DNA from: Cryptomeria japonica
Taxonomy: Eukaryota; Streptophyta; Pinopsida; Cupressales; Cupressaceae
DNA: 64,000 nt
NCBI RefSeq assembly: GCF_030272615.1
Contig: NC_081411.1
Location: 828,002,897 to 828,066,896, forward strand
Direction of reading: 5' to 3'
Both the position numbers and the translations under genes were made by a program. The notes beneath the pieces are model-generated. The model saw only the letters and a program-made list of their open reading frames with translations, did no database searches and was not told the DNA's origin. Each line of letters begins with the position of its first letter. The stretch's first letter is position 1. Positions 22,542 through 33,095 of the stretch are shown one piece after another.

Positions 22542-23714
22542 TGTTGCCAAATTGGAGGAATTGATTATGTGTTGCATTGATGTTTTGTCATTGATGGCAA
22601 CACCGACTGTTTTGCTTGTTTACCGGTTTCTGATAGAGTGGTTGGATTATGATATTGATCTGGTATGCTCTGGTATGCTTCAGTTTGTGGAATTGGTTTG
22701 GATAAGTCATTCATGTTATTCAGATGTGTGTAACGATTAGTTGGTTTGAGATTTGATGACTAAGGAGCTATCATTTGTTCTAGTAAGCCTTTTGGTCACC
22801 AGTAAGGGTTTTACCGGTAGAGCTTTGTTGAAGATCTTTTGATGCACTTGATAAGTGGTGTTGGTGCGGCTTCTAGATGGATTTTGGGATGCTATTGGTT
22901 ATCTTGTTTGTGTTCCTGTTTATTGGTGGTGTTGCATTTCAGACTGGATCTAATGCTATCTTATTCTGCTAGGTTATGGATTGGTTTATGTAACGTGTTG
23001 GTGGATGATCCCGATGCGTTTCTGGTTGGATCTATTGATTCGATTATGTTGTTTTGGTCTTAGGCCGACTTGGTTGATCATTGGATTGTGGGTTTATGTA
23101 ATGAATTTATTGTATAATCTTTTAGGTGGCCGACCTAATTGTTTAGGTTTCGGGTTGGTATAAATATGATGTAAGATCTCTTTGTAGATCGTGGGTTTTT
23201 GGGATATAAGATTATTTGTGTGCGAAAAAGGTTGTAATCATATGCAGAGGTTTTGGTCGATCATAGGTGATCGAATTAGGTTAGTGATCCAGGCATAGGA
23301 GATGGTATTCTTGCAATTCACTCTTCTTTTCAGATTGTATTCTGGATTTATTTTGTAGTCAGTGAGGCTCATTTTGTGATGAGCGGTGCGCTATAGGTTG
23401 TTGGCCTTCCTGCATGTGCAGACCCCTCTTTTTGTAATCACATACTTACTACAGAAGTATTATCTGACTATGAGTAGGCTTCCCACCATGGTTTTTCCCT
23501 TTACCGGGGTTTCCACGTACAAATCTTGGTGTTATCTTTTGTGGATGGTTGGTAAATGTTATGTAGTTTATATTTGTGCTTAACTATTATATCTGCTATT
23601 TCAGTAATAAGGTTTTAATGCTTAAAGTTCTATAATTTGTTAACAACTGATTCACACCCCCCCCACACCCTACCCCCCTCTCAGTTGTTCACCAGTTATC
23701 TGAGTTGTCTAATA
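22542..23714 (+). repeat. 3' LTR of copia A
   Basis: It begins TGTTGCCAAATTGGAGG and ends TGAGTTGTCTAATA, where the usual terminal CA has become TA. It contains all blocks of the 5' LTR with scattered substitutions and a short deletion near 23286. Confidence 0.93.
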
Positions 23715-23952
23715 GAATGGTCATACCATACAATACCTAGGGTTTAATCCCCTTGTCATTTATTGTTATTTTGCACCCTTAAGCATGCATATTTATTTGG
23801 TTACTCTACATTTTCTCTTCAAGGTAGATGAAGCCTTGCATTGGCTAGTAAGAATTTTAGGGGATATAATAGACATGAGGATGAAGAATGCATTTAGGGT
23901 GGATATATTTGTGATCTCATTAATCAAGTTTTGAGGTGGGATTTTTTTGGAG

Positions 23953-24449
23953 GAGCTATACGCCACTATGTGAATTCTCACATTTCATCAATGTTTGTTT
24001 CCAACCTCTTTAAAATAAAAGATAGAGAAATGATGAAAGCTTTGATGTGTTATTACATATGGAAGAAATGTCATGAGCTATATGCCACCATGTGAATTCC
24101 TACACTTCATTAAAGTTTGTTTCCAACCTCTTTAAAATAATAAAGGTTAGAGACATGACAAAGGTTTTGGGGTGTTACTAAATATGGGAGAAATCTCATG
24201 AGCTATATGCCACCATGTGAAATCCTACACTTCATTAAAGTTTGTTTCCAACCTCTTTAAAATAATAAAGGTTAGAGAAATGATGAAGGCTTTGGGGTGT
24301 TACTAAATATGGGAGAAATCTCATGAGCTATATGCCACCATATGAATTCTCACATTGCATTAATGTTTGTTTTTTATCTCTTTAAATAATAAAGGATAGA
24401 GAAATGATGAAGGCTTTGGGGTGTTATTACATATGGGAGAAATGTCATG
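23953..24449. repeat. Four tandem units of about 122-125 bp
   Basis: GAGCTATA(T/C)GCCAC begins units at 23953, 24075, 24200 and 24325. Each continues with GTTTGTTTCCAACCTCTTTA, AATGATGAAGGCTTTGG and GGGAGAAAT(C/G)TCATG. The second and third units are the most alike, so they probably arose by the latest duplication. Confidence 0.9.
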
Positions 24450-24689
24450 GATATTTGGATTTTACAACGGACAACATGGTGTGCATTTTTTGAGGTTCTT
24501 TGCCCATAATTGGAAAGGGTTTTCATATCCTAGATTCATTAGTATTGTTTGGGACGTGGATGACCATCTACAAGTTTTAGTCTAGGAGGTGACAATCATA
24601 TAAGGGTTCATGTCAAGAAAGGATGGTCTATACTCACCAAAAGTGGATATTATGGAGTTGTGTGCCTTTATAAAAAAGTCCCTTAATCT

Positions 24690-24965
24690 AGAACATTTTA
24701 ATATGATAAGGGAAAAGAAGGCATCAAATCCCTAATGAGAAATATTTGTATGGTCAAATGATCGAAGGACTCATTTGGCTTCGTTGGAAGATTTTACACC
24801 TAAAGATATAGAGGAGCTAGAAAATGTCATCCTTATTAACAAGAGGTTGAAGAAAATTAGGCATGGTGAAAATGACTCATGGTTGATCAGATTGAAGGGT
24901 AACTACCTAGTAAGGCCAAGTGGCTACCAAGAGAAGATGTGGGCAAGAAGTACCCACACTTGATT
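24690..24965 (+). pseudogene. Ty3/gypsy integrase C-terminal tail remnant
   Basis: The frame from the codon at 24775 reads ASLEDFTPKDIEELEN, then HGENDSWLIRLKGNYL, and in a second frame LPSKAKW and KKYPHL. This order (acidic linker, then LKG, then SKAKW, then a PHL ending) is the familiar C-terminal end of plant Ty3/gypsy polyproteins after the integrase. Stops and at least two frameshifts mark it as dead. Related remnants occur at 29740-29930 and 32690-32830. Confidence 0.6.
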
Positions 24966-26620
24966 ATGTCCTATAGCTTTTGGGGACCAAAATATCTATA
25001 ATTAGGGAGGCATGATCTCTAAGATTCAAGTCACTCATTTTTTAATGTTGTAGTTCCTGGAGATAGAGTCACTATTGGTACTAAAGTTATCAAGCAACAT
25101 TGAAATCCATTTTTGCTCCAAAATTGTTGGAAATAATTGAATTCTACATTTGGATTGCTTAGGAGTGAGACAATAATCTACTTGTTCAAAACATTTTTTA
25201 TAGGCTTTGATCAAATTGTAGATAATAGACAAGAGTCAAAAACCTAATTTTGTGTGGTTTTCACTTGCAACATTGGGCAAACACTATTCACCATGATAAA
25301 AATGTGATAAGTGGTGAAGTTTATATTATGACAAGTGGTGAAGATGTCCTAATATGGACATAGAATATAATAAGGAGGGTTTTTGGATTCCATATGGTAT
25401 TTAGAACACTTATTTCTTAGTTTTGATGCCAATGATGGATAGAAGGATGCTCTAAGTGTTACAAAGTTGATTTTAGGGGTTAATTATTCATGGTAACTCT
25501 CTTGTTACTTATTCCTATAAGATTTTTTTGATGTATGTATGGTTTCTATAGTTGTAGGGATATAACAAGAGTGAAGAAACTTGAAACCAATTGTAATGGC
25601 CCCTATTAGTCAATATGTTGATGTAGCATTGCATGTTAGTACCTAAGATAAGGATGTGATGCTTGGAAGCATTCTCTTTTAATGTTTTCTTAATCCATTT
25701 AAGTGTTTTATCTAGTTGTACATGGTATTTTGCATGCTTTGCAATGTGTTTTGTCATATTTTACATGTTTGTACATAATGCTTGATGCTCTTGATTTTCC
25801 ATGCTTTGGTTGGTAAACAATGCATTTGAGAGTTTGGAATGAGAGATAATATTAGAATCAATCTTATGGTTATTGTGAGGTTTTTAAACCTAATGTTTAG
25901 ATATCATAATGTCATTGAAGGTCTTGAGCCTTGTATTCTCAATGAGTAATATCTCGTAACTAATGATAATATCACCCCTTTTCTCATTTGATTGATACTC
26001 TACGATAAAAAGTACAAGTTATAATAACAATGGAAAAAATTAAAAGCTTCTTATGGTTCTTGTCTCTAAATTGATCTTTGAGGAAAACATCCAATGCCTA
26101 TACATTTTTCATGTGATTAGTTATGCTAAATCAACATGGTGTTATTTAAGTAATGTGGTGTTCTTGTTACTTTCAATAAGATTTGCTCAAATTTCAATTG
26201 TGATGTAGAAGGGTCCAGGTCCACAAGGATTCCATGTGTCCAGGTCCACAAGGATTCCATGTTACCCAAAAATAGTGACAGTTTGATTTTGGTTTTTGCC
26301 ACATGTGGTGATTCCTTGTTAATATGTCTTCCTTGATTATTGCTCTTTGTCACTTTTAGGTCTTGTCAATGTTTGACATATAGTATAATTACTAAGTATA
26401 GTTTCTATTTTGACCACGCAAACTTTTTTCTCAATATTTTGAAACAAACTTCTAGATCCAGCATATAATGTAAGTATTATTGTTGTTTACACAATTTACC
26501 ATTTATTCCATTCTTTTCCCCGCTGGCATGGCGTTTTGATCTTATTCTTGAGAGAGTTTGCTATTTTCATAGGGACATATGAAAGGCATTTTCTTTCTTC
26601 TGCTACAGCCATGATAGACT
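24920..26620. repeat. Duplicated block, second copy split at 34890-35294 and 48016-48960
   Basis: GTCCTATAGCTTTTGGGGAC, ACCATGATAAAAATGTGAT, GTATTTAGAACACTTATTTC-type sequence, GATGCTTGGAAGCAT and TTTTGCATG(C/T)TTTGCAAT recur in the same order in the second copy. That copy is interrupted exactly at the insertion point of the 12.7 kb copia element at 35295. The block has no intact gene; it holds the gypsy tail at its left end and the upstream flank of the HMA gene at its right end. Confidence 0.75.
26213..26262. repeat. 25-bp tandem duplication
   Basis: GTCCAGGTCCACAAGGATTC followed by CATGT occurs twice head to tail without change. Confidence 0.95.
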
Positions 26621-26650
26621 TTCTTTCTTCTGCTACAGCCATGATAGAGT
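26591..26650. repeat. 30-bp tandem duplication upstream of the HMA gene
   Basis: TTCTTTCTTCTGCTACAGCC followed by ATGATAGA occurs twice with a period of 30. The related copy at 15600-15660 has only one, shortened version, so the duplication is specific to this locus. Confidence 0.9.
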
Positions 26651-27093
26651 GAGTCATTATTGGATGGCACAAGCCCTTTTTGGCCTCTGAAATTGCCACC
26701 CGCTGCAGCCCTTTGCTATGTCACTGTGGCGTATTTAAAAGCTTTAAAGTAATTAAAAGTAATAATAATTAATTTAAAGCCATTTTAGCTAATTTTTTCC
26801 TTAAGGCACCGTTGTAATCAAGCTATAAAGAAAAAGACTAGAGAAAGTGAATGTAAAGTGGTTTGATTAGATGTCCACACCCACTTCCTCTCTGTTTTAC
26901 TTTTTACAACTGAAAAGTGATAGCAGGCCAAATCAAGAGGACTCCATTATGTTTAAAATAATTGCTATATCAATATGGACTCCACCACCACTAACCCACT
27001 CTTTCGGTAAGCTTTGCTTTGGGCAGCTTCCCCTTGCCTTCACAAACAGTAAGGAAGAAGCAAAGAATATAATGGCTTTTGACTCCCCCCTCT

Positions 27094-27104
27094 CTATATA
27101 TAAC
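27094..27104 (+). promoter_or_regulatory. TATA box of the HMA gene
   Basis: CTATATATAAC lies about 300 bp upstream of the HMA coding start within a long stretch conserved in the copy at 15740-16240. Transcription would start near 27125-27135, just before GATGAACAAGAAAAAATTG, which is also conserved. Confidence 0.6.
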
Positions 27105-27402
27105 ACCCTCAGACTATTTTGATGAACAAGAAAAAATTGAACAAACTATTTGTATTCCTAAACAATCTTTATTCTCAATTGAGGCTCAAATTCTAGCAGC
27201 TGATAACATTATCTGGCTTCAAAATGGGGGTATTCTTCTGTCTCAACTCTCTCATCTTTTTCACAAATAGTATTAAGTTGTCATCTTTAAACTAAAAAGT
27301 ATTCTTCTGTTTCAGTTATCAGAGCAGCTATCTAAAAGTCTATAAACTCAGAATGTTTTGGATATGTTTTAGTAAGAGAGTAACAGTGTTGAATGTGTGC
27401 AG

Positions 27403-27603
27403 ATGGTGGAGCTAAGAGTGGGTATGCACTGTGACAAGTGCATACAAGAAATCAAAAGAGCAATACGGAGACTGGAAGGAATGGAGACTTATAGAGTGGA
27501 TAAAGTATTACATAAAGTGACTGTGACAGGTGACGTAACACCCAAAATGGTGTTGAAGACATTGCTTAGATCAGGGAAGCCTGCCTCCTATTGGGTTAAC
27601 TAA
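27403..27603 (+). CDS. Heavy-metal-associated (HMA) domain protein, main exon
   Basis: The 66 codons from ATG 27403 to TAA 27601-27603 encode almost nothing but one HMA domain. The metal-binding loop is M-H-C-D-K-C (residues 8-13, Cys10 and Cys13), matching the MXCXXC motif. It is followed by a helix (IQEIKRAIRRLEGMETY), a strand (VHKVTVTGDVT-like) and the closing LLRSGKPASYW. Small plant HMA/HIPP-like proteins of about 70 residues have this layout and bind Cu or other soft metals in the cytosol. No CaaX box is present, so isoprenylation is not expected. GTGTGCAG immediately precedes the ATG and looks like a 3' splice site, so a short first exon near 27123 may supply a different start; I could not identify the donor. 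The GTG codon at 27397 was not used as the start. This is the only intact cellular gene visible. Confidence 0.75.
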   Translation: MVELRVGMHCDKCIQEIKRAIRRLEGMETYRVDKVLHKVTVTGDVTPKMVLKTLLRSGKPASYWVN

Positions 27604-27845
27604 CCAATCCTGTTCAACAAGGTTCAGAAAGAGGTTTTGGAAGGAATTCATTGATAGTTCACAAATCAGATTCAATAAAAAGAGGCGTCCAAATTACTGT
27701 CAGAAAGTATTGGATTTTGCAAGAGTCCAAATTGAATATTTTCCTGTCTAGATCCAGCTATGATTCTTTTTTATTCTATTTATATTTGTATGCCCTCAGT
27801 TGTGATGTAGTGTTATTGAAATGTTATATGGCATGTGGTGCCAGT

Positions 27846-27880
27846 AATAAACCTGCATATCTTATGTGCATTAGAATAAA
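27846..27880 (+). terminator. Likely polyadenylation signals of the HMA gene
   Basis: AATAAA occurs at 27846-27851 and 27875-27880, about 245-275 bp past the stop codon, a usual distance for a plant 3' UTR. Confidence 0.4.
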
Positions 27881-27889
27881 GATGAAGGG

Positions 27890-28500
27890 AAGGTGAGGCT
27901 TGTGATGCTTAGGCTGGAAGACCATTCTATTGGATGGTGTGTAGGCTGATGTAGGAGAACAAAAGCCTTTTGATAAGGATTCTTTTTCTACATATAATGT
28001 GGCTTCATCACTACAATTTGTTTGTTCTTCAAAACGATGGTTTCAACATTTGTATGTTGTAAGTATATTTTTTTTTTCTTTATGTTTGGATGTTTTTTTT
28101 TGTGACATTTTATTCTATTGAAATGAATTGTCAAATTTTATAATGATTAATAGTTTGATTTTGTTTCTTCTAATTATTTTAATTATGTTGAGAGGCATAT
28201 TTTATTGTGGGAGCGATATTTGAATGTAATGGTATGAGCATGTTCACAATAACTCTTCATAGCTGACAAAATAATGCAATTTTGAGAAATTCATGTTTTA
28301 GATCAATATTGAAATGGAAACTTCATCATTCATTCTAGGCCTCCACTTGATAGTCATGCTGATGCAGTTCAATATTCTTGAATCTTATCTGACTCTGAAT
28401 ATTGCAGCCAAAATTCTTAATTTCAACTCACAAATTTAAAAAATAAAAATAAAATAGCAAATTGAACAATTTCACAATTGTTTTATTGAAACTTTGTTGG
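27890..28500. other. Downstream flank of the HMA gene, no gene seen
   Basis: T-rich noncoding DNA. This part, with the HMA exon, is what is missing from the copy at 15640-16450. Confidence 0.4.
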
Positions 28501-28504
28501 AAAT

Positions 28505-28710
28505 TTATATACAAAACAATAATATTTTATGTTCCTCTCATCACCGTACCATTGAAATTGCCTGGTCTTTGGTTTTTCAACCAGTACCATGTCTTCTTTC
28601 TATTCCATTCTTTTCTGTTGTTCTCTGCCAAATTCCAGCGCTCAAGTTTCTCTTCACTCATGTCATCATGGGGGGAACTCAATGTTAATAATAATCACTA
28701 TAGCCAATCA
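28505..28710. repeat. Segment duplicated at 16256-16450
   Basis: CCTCTCATCACCGTACCATTG-type sequence, ACCAGTACCATGTCTTCTTT and TCATGTCATCATGGGGGG are shared with the other locus copy, where they directly follow the leader. This fixes the right border of the 1.2 kb present only here. Confidence 0.75.
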
Positions 28711-29218
28711 TAAATACAATGGTGTCTAGATCACTATAGCAATCATGCTACTATTTAGGTGGAGATAGAATTTTAAAAAATACAAAGGGTACTTTAGAAA
28801 TAGAACCTTGGTTGGTTGGCATCTAGACTTATAGTAATAAAAAGGATGAGAAAATAAATAAATTTGACCTATAACATGTTACAAGTAAAAAGGAAATTGA
28901 AATGGGTACAATACAATAGGCAAGTTTTGAGTCTACAATCAATTACTTAGGTGTGATCCTATGTTCCTAGAAGATAGATGGGATTCACTCATCCTAGCCT
29001 TTCCTCCTAATATCACAAATATTGAATAGAATATTATCCTAGATCTTATTGAATGCCTACATTATGTCATTTTTCTTATAGGTGGTGTTCTAAAAAGTGG
29101 CATGTATCTAATAGAGATTTAAGGTCCTTGAGCAATTTCTAGTGCACTTTATGGGAAAGAATGGACACAAAATTGAATGTTCTATATCTTTGCTTGTGCA
29201 AATGACTAGGAAAATAAA
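28711..29218. other. AT-rich spacer, nothing recognised
   Basis: No gene, RNA or repeat shared with the rest of the window is visible. Confidence 0.4.
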
Positions 29219-29220
29219 TA

Positions 29221-30175
29221 TTATGAATATAATGCTGGTACAACTATTAAGGGGGTACGTAAGTGGCATCCCAAGGTTTAAGATGAGCATTTGATGTATA
29301 TTCAACGTTCACATGTCAACTATTTTTTCTCTATTTTAAGCAAATTGTAGTTTTATGCCAACTAACCTACTTGATATTTGTTTGGAGCTCAATCAAGTAG
29401 GGAAATAGAAAAAGACGACTTGGAAGTTGAAAAAGGCCAAGAAACTTGTGGATAAGGTAAGGAAAATGCATATCTAGCTTCAAGAAAAGCTGGAATATTC
29501 TTATCTTAAGTATAAACATGGACAAGATCAACATAGAGTGGAACATGAATTTCACATTGGTCATATAATGTGGGTTTACTTGGGTAAAGAGAGACGACAA
29601 GGAATTTCTTAAACACTAAAGCCATTGAGTTATGGTCCTTTTGAGATCATAAAAAAGTAGGACAAAATTCTTTATGTTTACATTTGCCCAAATAAATGAA
29701 AATCTTCTCAATAACCAATGTTGATGACTTACACTTGTTCAAAATTTCCATGTTGGATGAAGAGCAAGAACAAGTTTGGTTGGCTTCATTAGAAAATTTA
29801 ACATCTAAATATCTAGAGGAGCTAGAAAAATACATCCTTATTACAAGCATTTGAGACAAATGAGGCATGATGAAAATGAATTATATTTTATTAGATTATA
29901 AGGCCAACTACCTAGTGACACAAGAGAGACTTCCTTTGCCTTCAAACACAGATTGACACAACACGCAATTCACTGCCCACAAAACCAAATACAAACAACA
30001 CAAAGATTGCAACAAAACTTGTTAACTTCATTCAAATTTACTTCACAATAATCTATTCATATGCAACAAAATTAATTACAAAATTTTGGCATTTTCATTG
30101 GCCCCTCTCTTTCTACACAATACCCTCCCATAAGACTTCATTGGCTACAACCCAAACTCTACCTATTGTGACATT
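29221..30175 (+). repeat. Ty3/gypsy integrase-tail block, copy 1 of 2
   Basis: About 955 bp repeated in direct orientation at 32160-33095 with roughly 90% identity over the parts compared by eye. The coding remnant reads AKKLVDKVRKMHI, then HIMWVYLGKERRQG, then LKPLSYGPFEII, the conserved region after the DDE core of Ty3/gypsy integrases (the GPY/F module), followed by the acidic tail. In-frame stops are frequent. The right part (AACCAAATACAAACAACACA and on) is noncoding. Confidence 0.7.
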
Positions 30176-32157
30176 TTGACACATCGCTCCATTGCAAATG
30201 GGGGCCCCCACTTCTTGCTTAGAATAGGTGCCTTAGTTAGGTGTTTTAGTTTGTTTGTATCTTGGTCCTAGTTGTTAACCTTTTCTTATGGGAAGAGGTT
30301 GGATTTGTTGGTCCGAGATTGAAGAGAGTTGCAAAATGTTGTCATAAAGCAAGAAATGTTGTCAAGGTCGCAAAATTGTAAAAGGTTGTCAAGTTGCTAA
30401 TATTATCAAAGGATGTTAATGTTGTCAATCTTGTTTGGGTTGCTAAAGTTGTCGGGTGAATCGAGTTTGTATACAAGCATATCACTTTTGGATCATAAAT
30501 GTCAAAATCTATGTTGCACAAGCTCAAGCCTAGAGGAGCAAAAATGACTAAGTATGGGGAAATAACTACCTTAACACCGTGTGCAAACACATCATCATAA
30601 TGTGCCCAAGCTTCTTTGCCTCCAAGCATACTTAAGTGATCCTAAACCAACCTTCGATGAGCTTAAGACAACACATTTTATCAAGATGCCATCAAGATTG
30701 AGAACAAAAGTGTACAAATTTATCTAAGTATGGGCAAGAGCATGATTTGATCAAGATGCTATCAATTTTGAGAACAAAAGTGTACAAATTAATCTAAGTA
30801 TGGGCAAGAGCATGCACCCATGTTGTGCATCACTAGGCGCAAGGTAAGCTTAGGACTATGAACCCCAAACTTACAATAGTGATTCAACAACCATCCCAAA
30901 AGCAATTTAAAGACAAAATTGATCCATAACTACGATGTTGAAGATGGCTGGCTCGAACTAAAAACCATGAAATTTGATGCAATGTTTTGAAAATTTGGCT
31001 AGCATATGTATGAGTGCACAGTGCATGTGCACCCATGTAGTGTGCATCCAAAGTAGATTAGGGCTGTTTGGATGACCAAGACCATGTAGTGTGCATCCAT
31101 GTGTATTTTACACCCAGAGTAGAATAGGGGTGTTTAGATGACCAAGACTCCAATCAGTTGTGCAAAGAACCTTGTATTAGGTGCCCCATACATAAAGAGG
31201 CCTCTTTGTGTGAAGGAGACATAAAATTCAGCTAAGTGTAAGCCCCATACGCATATTGCAAGCACAACTACATTTTCGCTCATCCTTGTGCTCATATGCA
31301 TGTATAATGCAACCTCTTGCCTCTTGTGTAGATGACTTTGTAGGGTGTGCTCAGCCTTAGAAGACATCAAAACTCTGACTTTGAGGAGGCTAAAGGCATC
31401 AAGATTAGATCAAAGGAACCACAGATCAATCTCTCAGAATTAAGTCTTGAAACCAGAGAAGCAAATGTCTACATTAACTTGTGCAGTTGGTATAACATGA
31501 AAATCTAGTTAAGTATGCTCCAGAGCGCACTATGCGCTCAAGGTTGTGCACCTAGACAAGCACAGTGCGCTCCCCTCCTCATAACTTGTGCAAAGGCAAG
31601 TGCATTATGCTCTCAGCCTGAGGTAAAGCCAAGTGTGGCATGCACCCATCACGATGAAGGTAAAAGATATGTTTAGTGTGAATTCATGACACTTCAAAGG
31701 ACAAAGGATGTGGGATCAGACCCTGCAACACATGAAATTTAGAAGTCAGACCTTAATCAACCTTAAACTTCACACAATCTAACCTGACAATCTAACCTGA
31801 AAATCAGAGATCAGATCAAGATTTTCTCAAGTAAAAGTTTACCCTCCCCTTAAACATTCACAAGGTTGTGCAAGCATGCATGCACCCTGCGCTCAACTCA
31901 CAACATTTGTGTAAGGACACATGCACAGAGCGCATGGTGCATGTGACTATTACTGCATTTATTTACAATTTCTGCCACATCCATGGAGATCTCTTGTGAA
32001 TCCAAAATGATTAGGCTTGAATTCGAGAAACCCTGCTTCTCCTGTTCTCTCTGTCGTTTCCTTCTCCGCGCCATCATTATGTTCTAATATCATTTATTCT
32101 AACATCTTACACTAGCACTGAATCATTAGAAATTAGAAATTAGCCTCCCTTTGCATG
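30176..32157. other. Noncoding DNA between the two gypsy-tail blocks
   Basis: No supported gene. A minus-strand frame at 30342-30629 has no recognisable motif. A 70-bp tandem duplication lies at 30681-30813 (TCAAGATGC, GAGAACAAAAGTGTACAAAT and TATGGGCAAGAGCATG in each unit). Between 31000 and 31950 the words GTGCGCT, GCGCAC and TGCACCC recur irregularly, giving a patch of low-complexity, CG-containing sequence. Confidence 0.45.
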
Positions 32158-33095
32158 ATTATGAATATAATGTTGGTACAACTATTAAGGGGCCCCAAGG
32201 TTTCATATGAGCATTTGATGTATATTCAACATTCACATGTCAACTAATTTTTCTCTATTTTAACTAAATTTTAGTTTTATGCCACCTAACCTACTTGATA
32301 TTTGTTTGGAGCAATCAAGTAGGGAAATAGAAAAGAGGACTTGGAAGTTGAAAAAGGCTCGTAAACTTGTTGATAAGGTAAGGAAAATGCATATCTAGCT
32401 TCAAGAAAAGTTGGAATATTCCAACTCAAGTATAAATATGGAAAAGGTCAATATAGAGTGGAACATGAATTTCATGTTGGTGATATAATGTGGGTTTACT
32501 TGGGTAAAGAGAGACAACAAGGAATTTTGTAGACACTGAAGTCATTAAGTTATGATTCTTTTGAGCTCATAAAAAAGTAAGAAAAATTCTATATGTTTAG
32601 ATTTGCCAAAATAAATGAAAATCTTCTCAATAATCAATGTTCATGACTTACACTTGTTCAAGTCTACCATGTTAAATGAAGAGCAAGAAGAAGTTTTGTT
32701 GGTTTCTTTGAAAAATTTAACATCTAAAGATCTAGATGAGCTAGAAAATTACATCCTTATTACAAGTAGGTGAGGCAAATGAAGCATGGTGAAAATGAAT
32801 TATATTTTATTAGATTATAAGGCCAACTACCTAGTTATGCAAGAGGGACTTCCTCTACCTTCAAACACACATTGACACAACAAGAAATTCACTATCCACA
32901 AAACCAAATACAAACAACACAAATATTGCAACAAAACTACTTAACTTTATTCAAATTCACTTCACAATAATCTATTCATATGCAACAAAATTAATTACAA
33001 AGTTTTGGCCTTTCATTGGCCCCAATCTCTTTGCACAATACCCTTCCACACAAACTTCATTGCTTGCAACCCATGCTCTACCTATTGTGACGATC
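32158..33095 (+). repeat. Ty3/gypsy integrase-tail block, copy 2 of 2
   Basis: Direct repeat of 29221-30175. It has lost about 12 bp near 32190 and differs by point changes. The remnant reads RKLVDKVRKMHI and DIIWVYLGKERQQG-type sequence, with GPF replaced by DSF. After 33095 the copies diverge abruptly. Confidence 0.7.

Larger units (their letters stand above)
16746..23719 (+). mobile_element. Complete but decayed Ty1/copia LTR retrotransposon (copia A)
   Basis: Two direct LTRs (16751-17939 and 22542-23714) flank an internal region coding gag, protease, integrase, RT and RNase H in the order that defines Ty1/copia. A 5-bp target-site duplication GAATG is present at 16746-16750 and 23715-23719. 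The primer-binding site follows the 5' LTR, and a polypurine tract (AAAGGGGGAGA at 22530-22540) precedes the 3' LTR. Coding is broken by several frameshifts and stops, and the LTRs differ at roughly 7% of the first 125 bases, so the insertion is old. Confidence 0.95.

Noticed and set aside
27397-27402. GTG as start codon of the HMA protein
   Set aside because: Plant nuclear genes very rarely start at GTG; this GTG overlaps a splice-acceptor-like GTGTGCAG just before ATG 27403.
29221-33095. LTR pair of a short element
   Set aside because: The repeats contain integrase coding remnants and lack TG...CA ends, a PBS and a target-site duplication.
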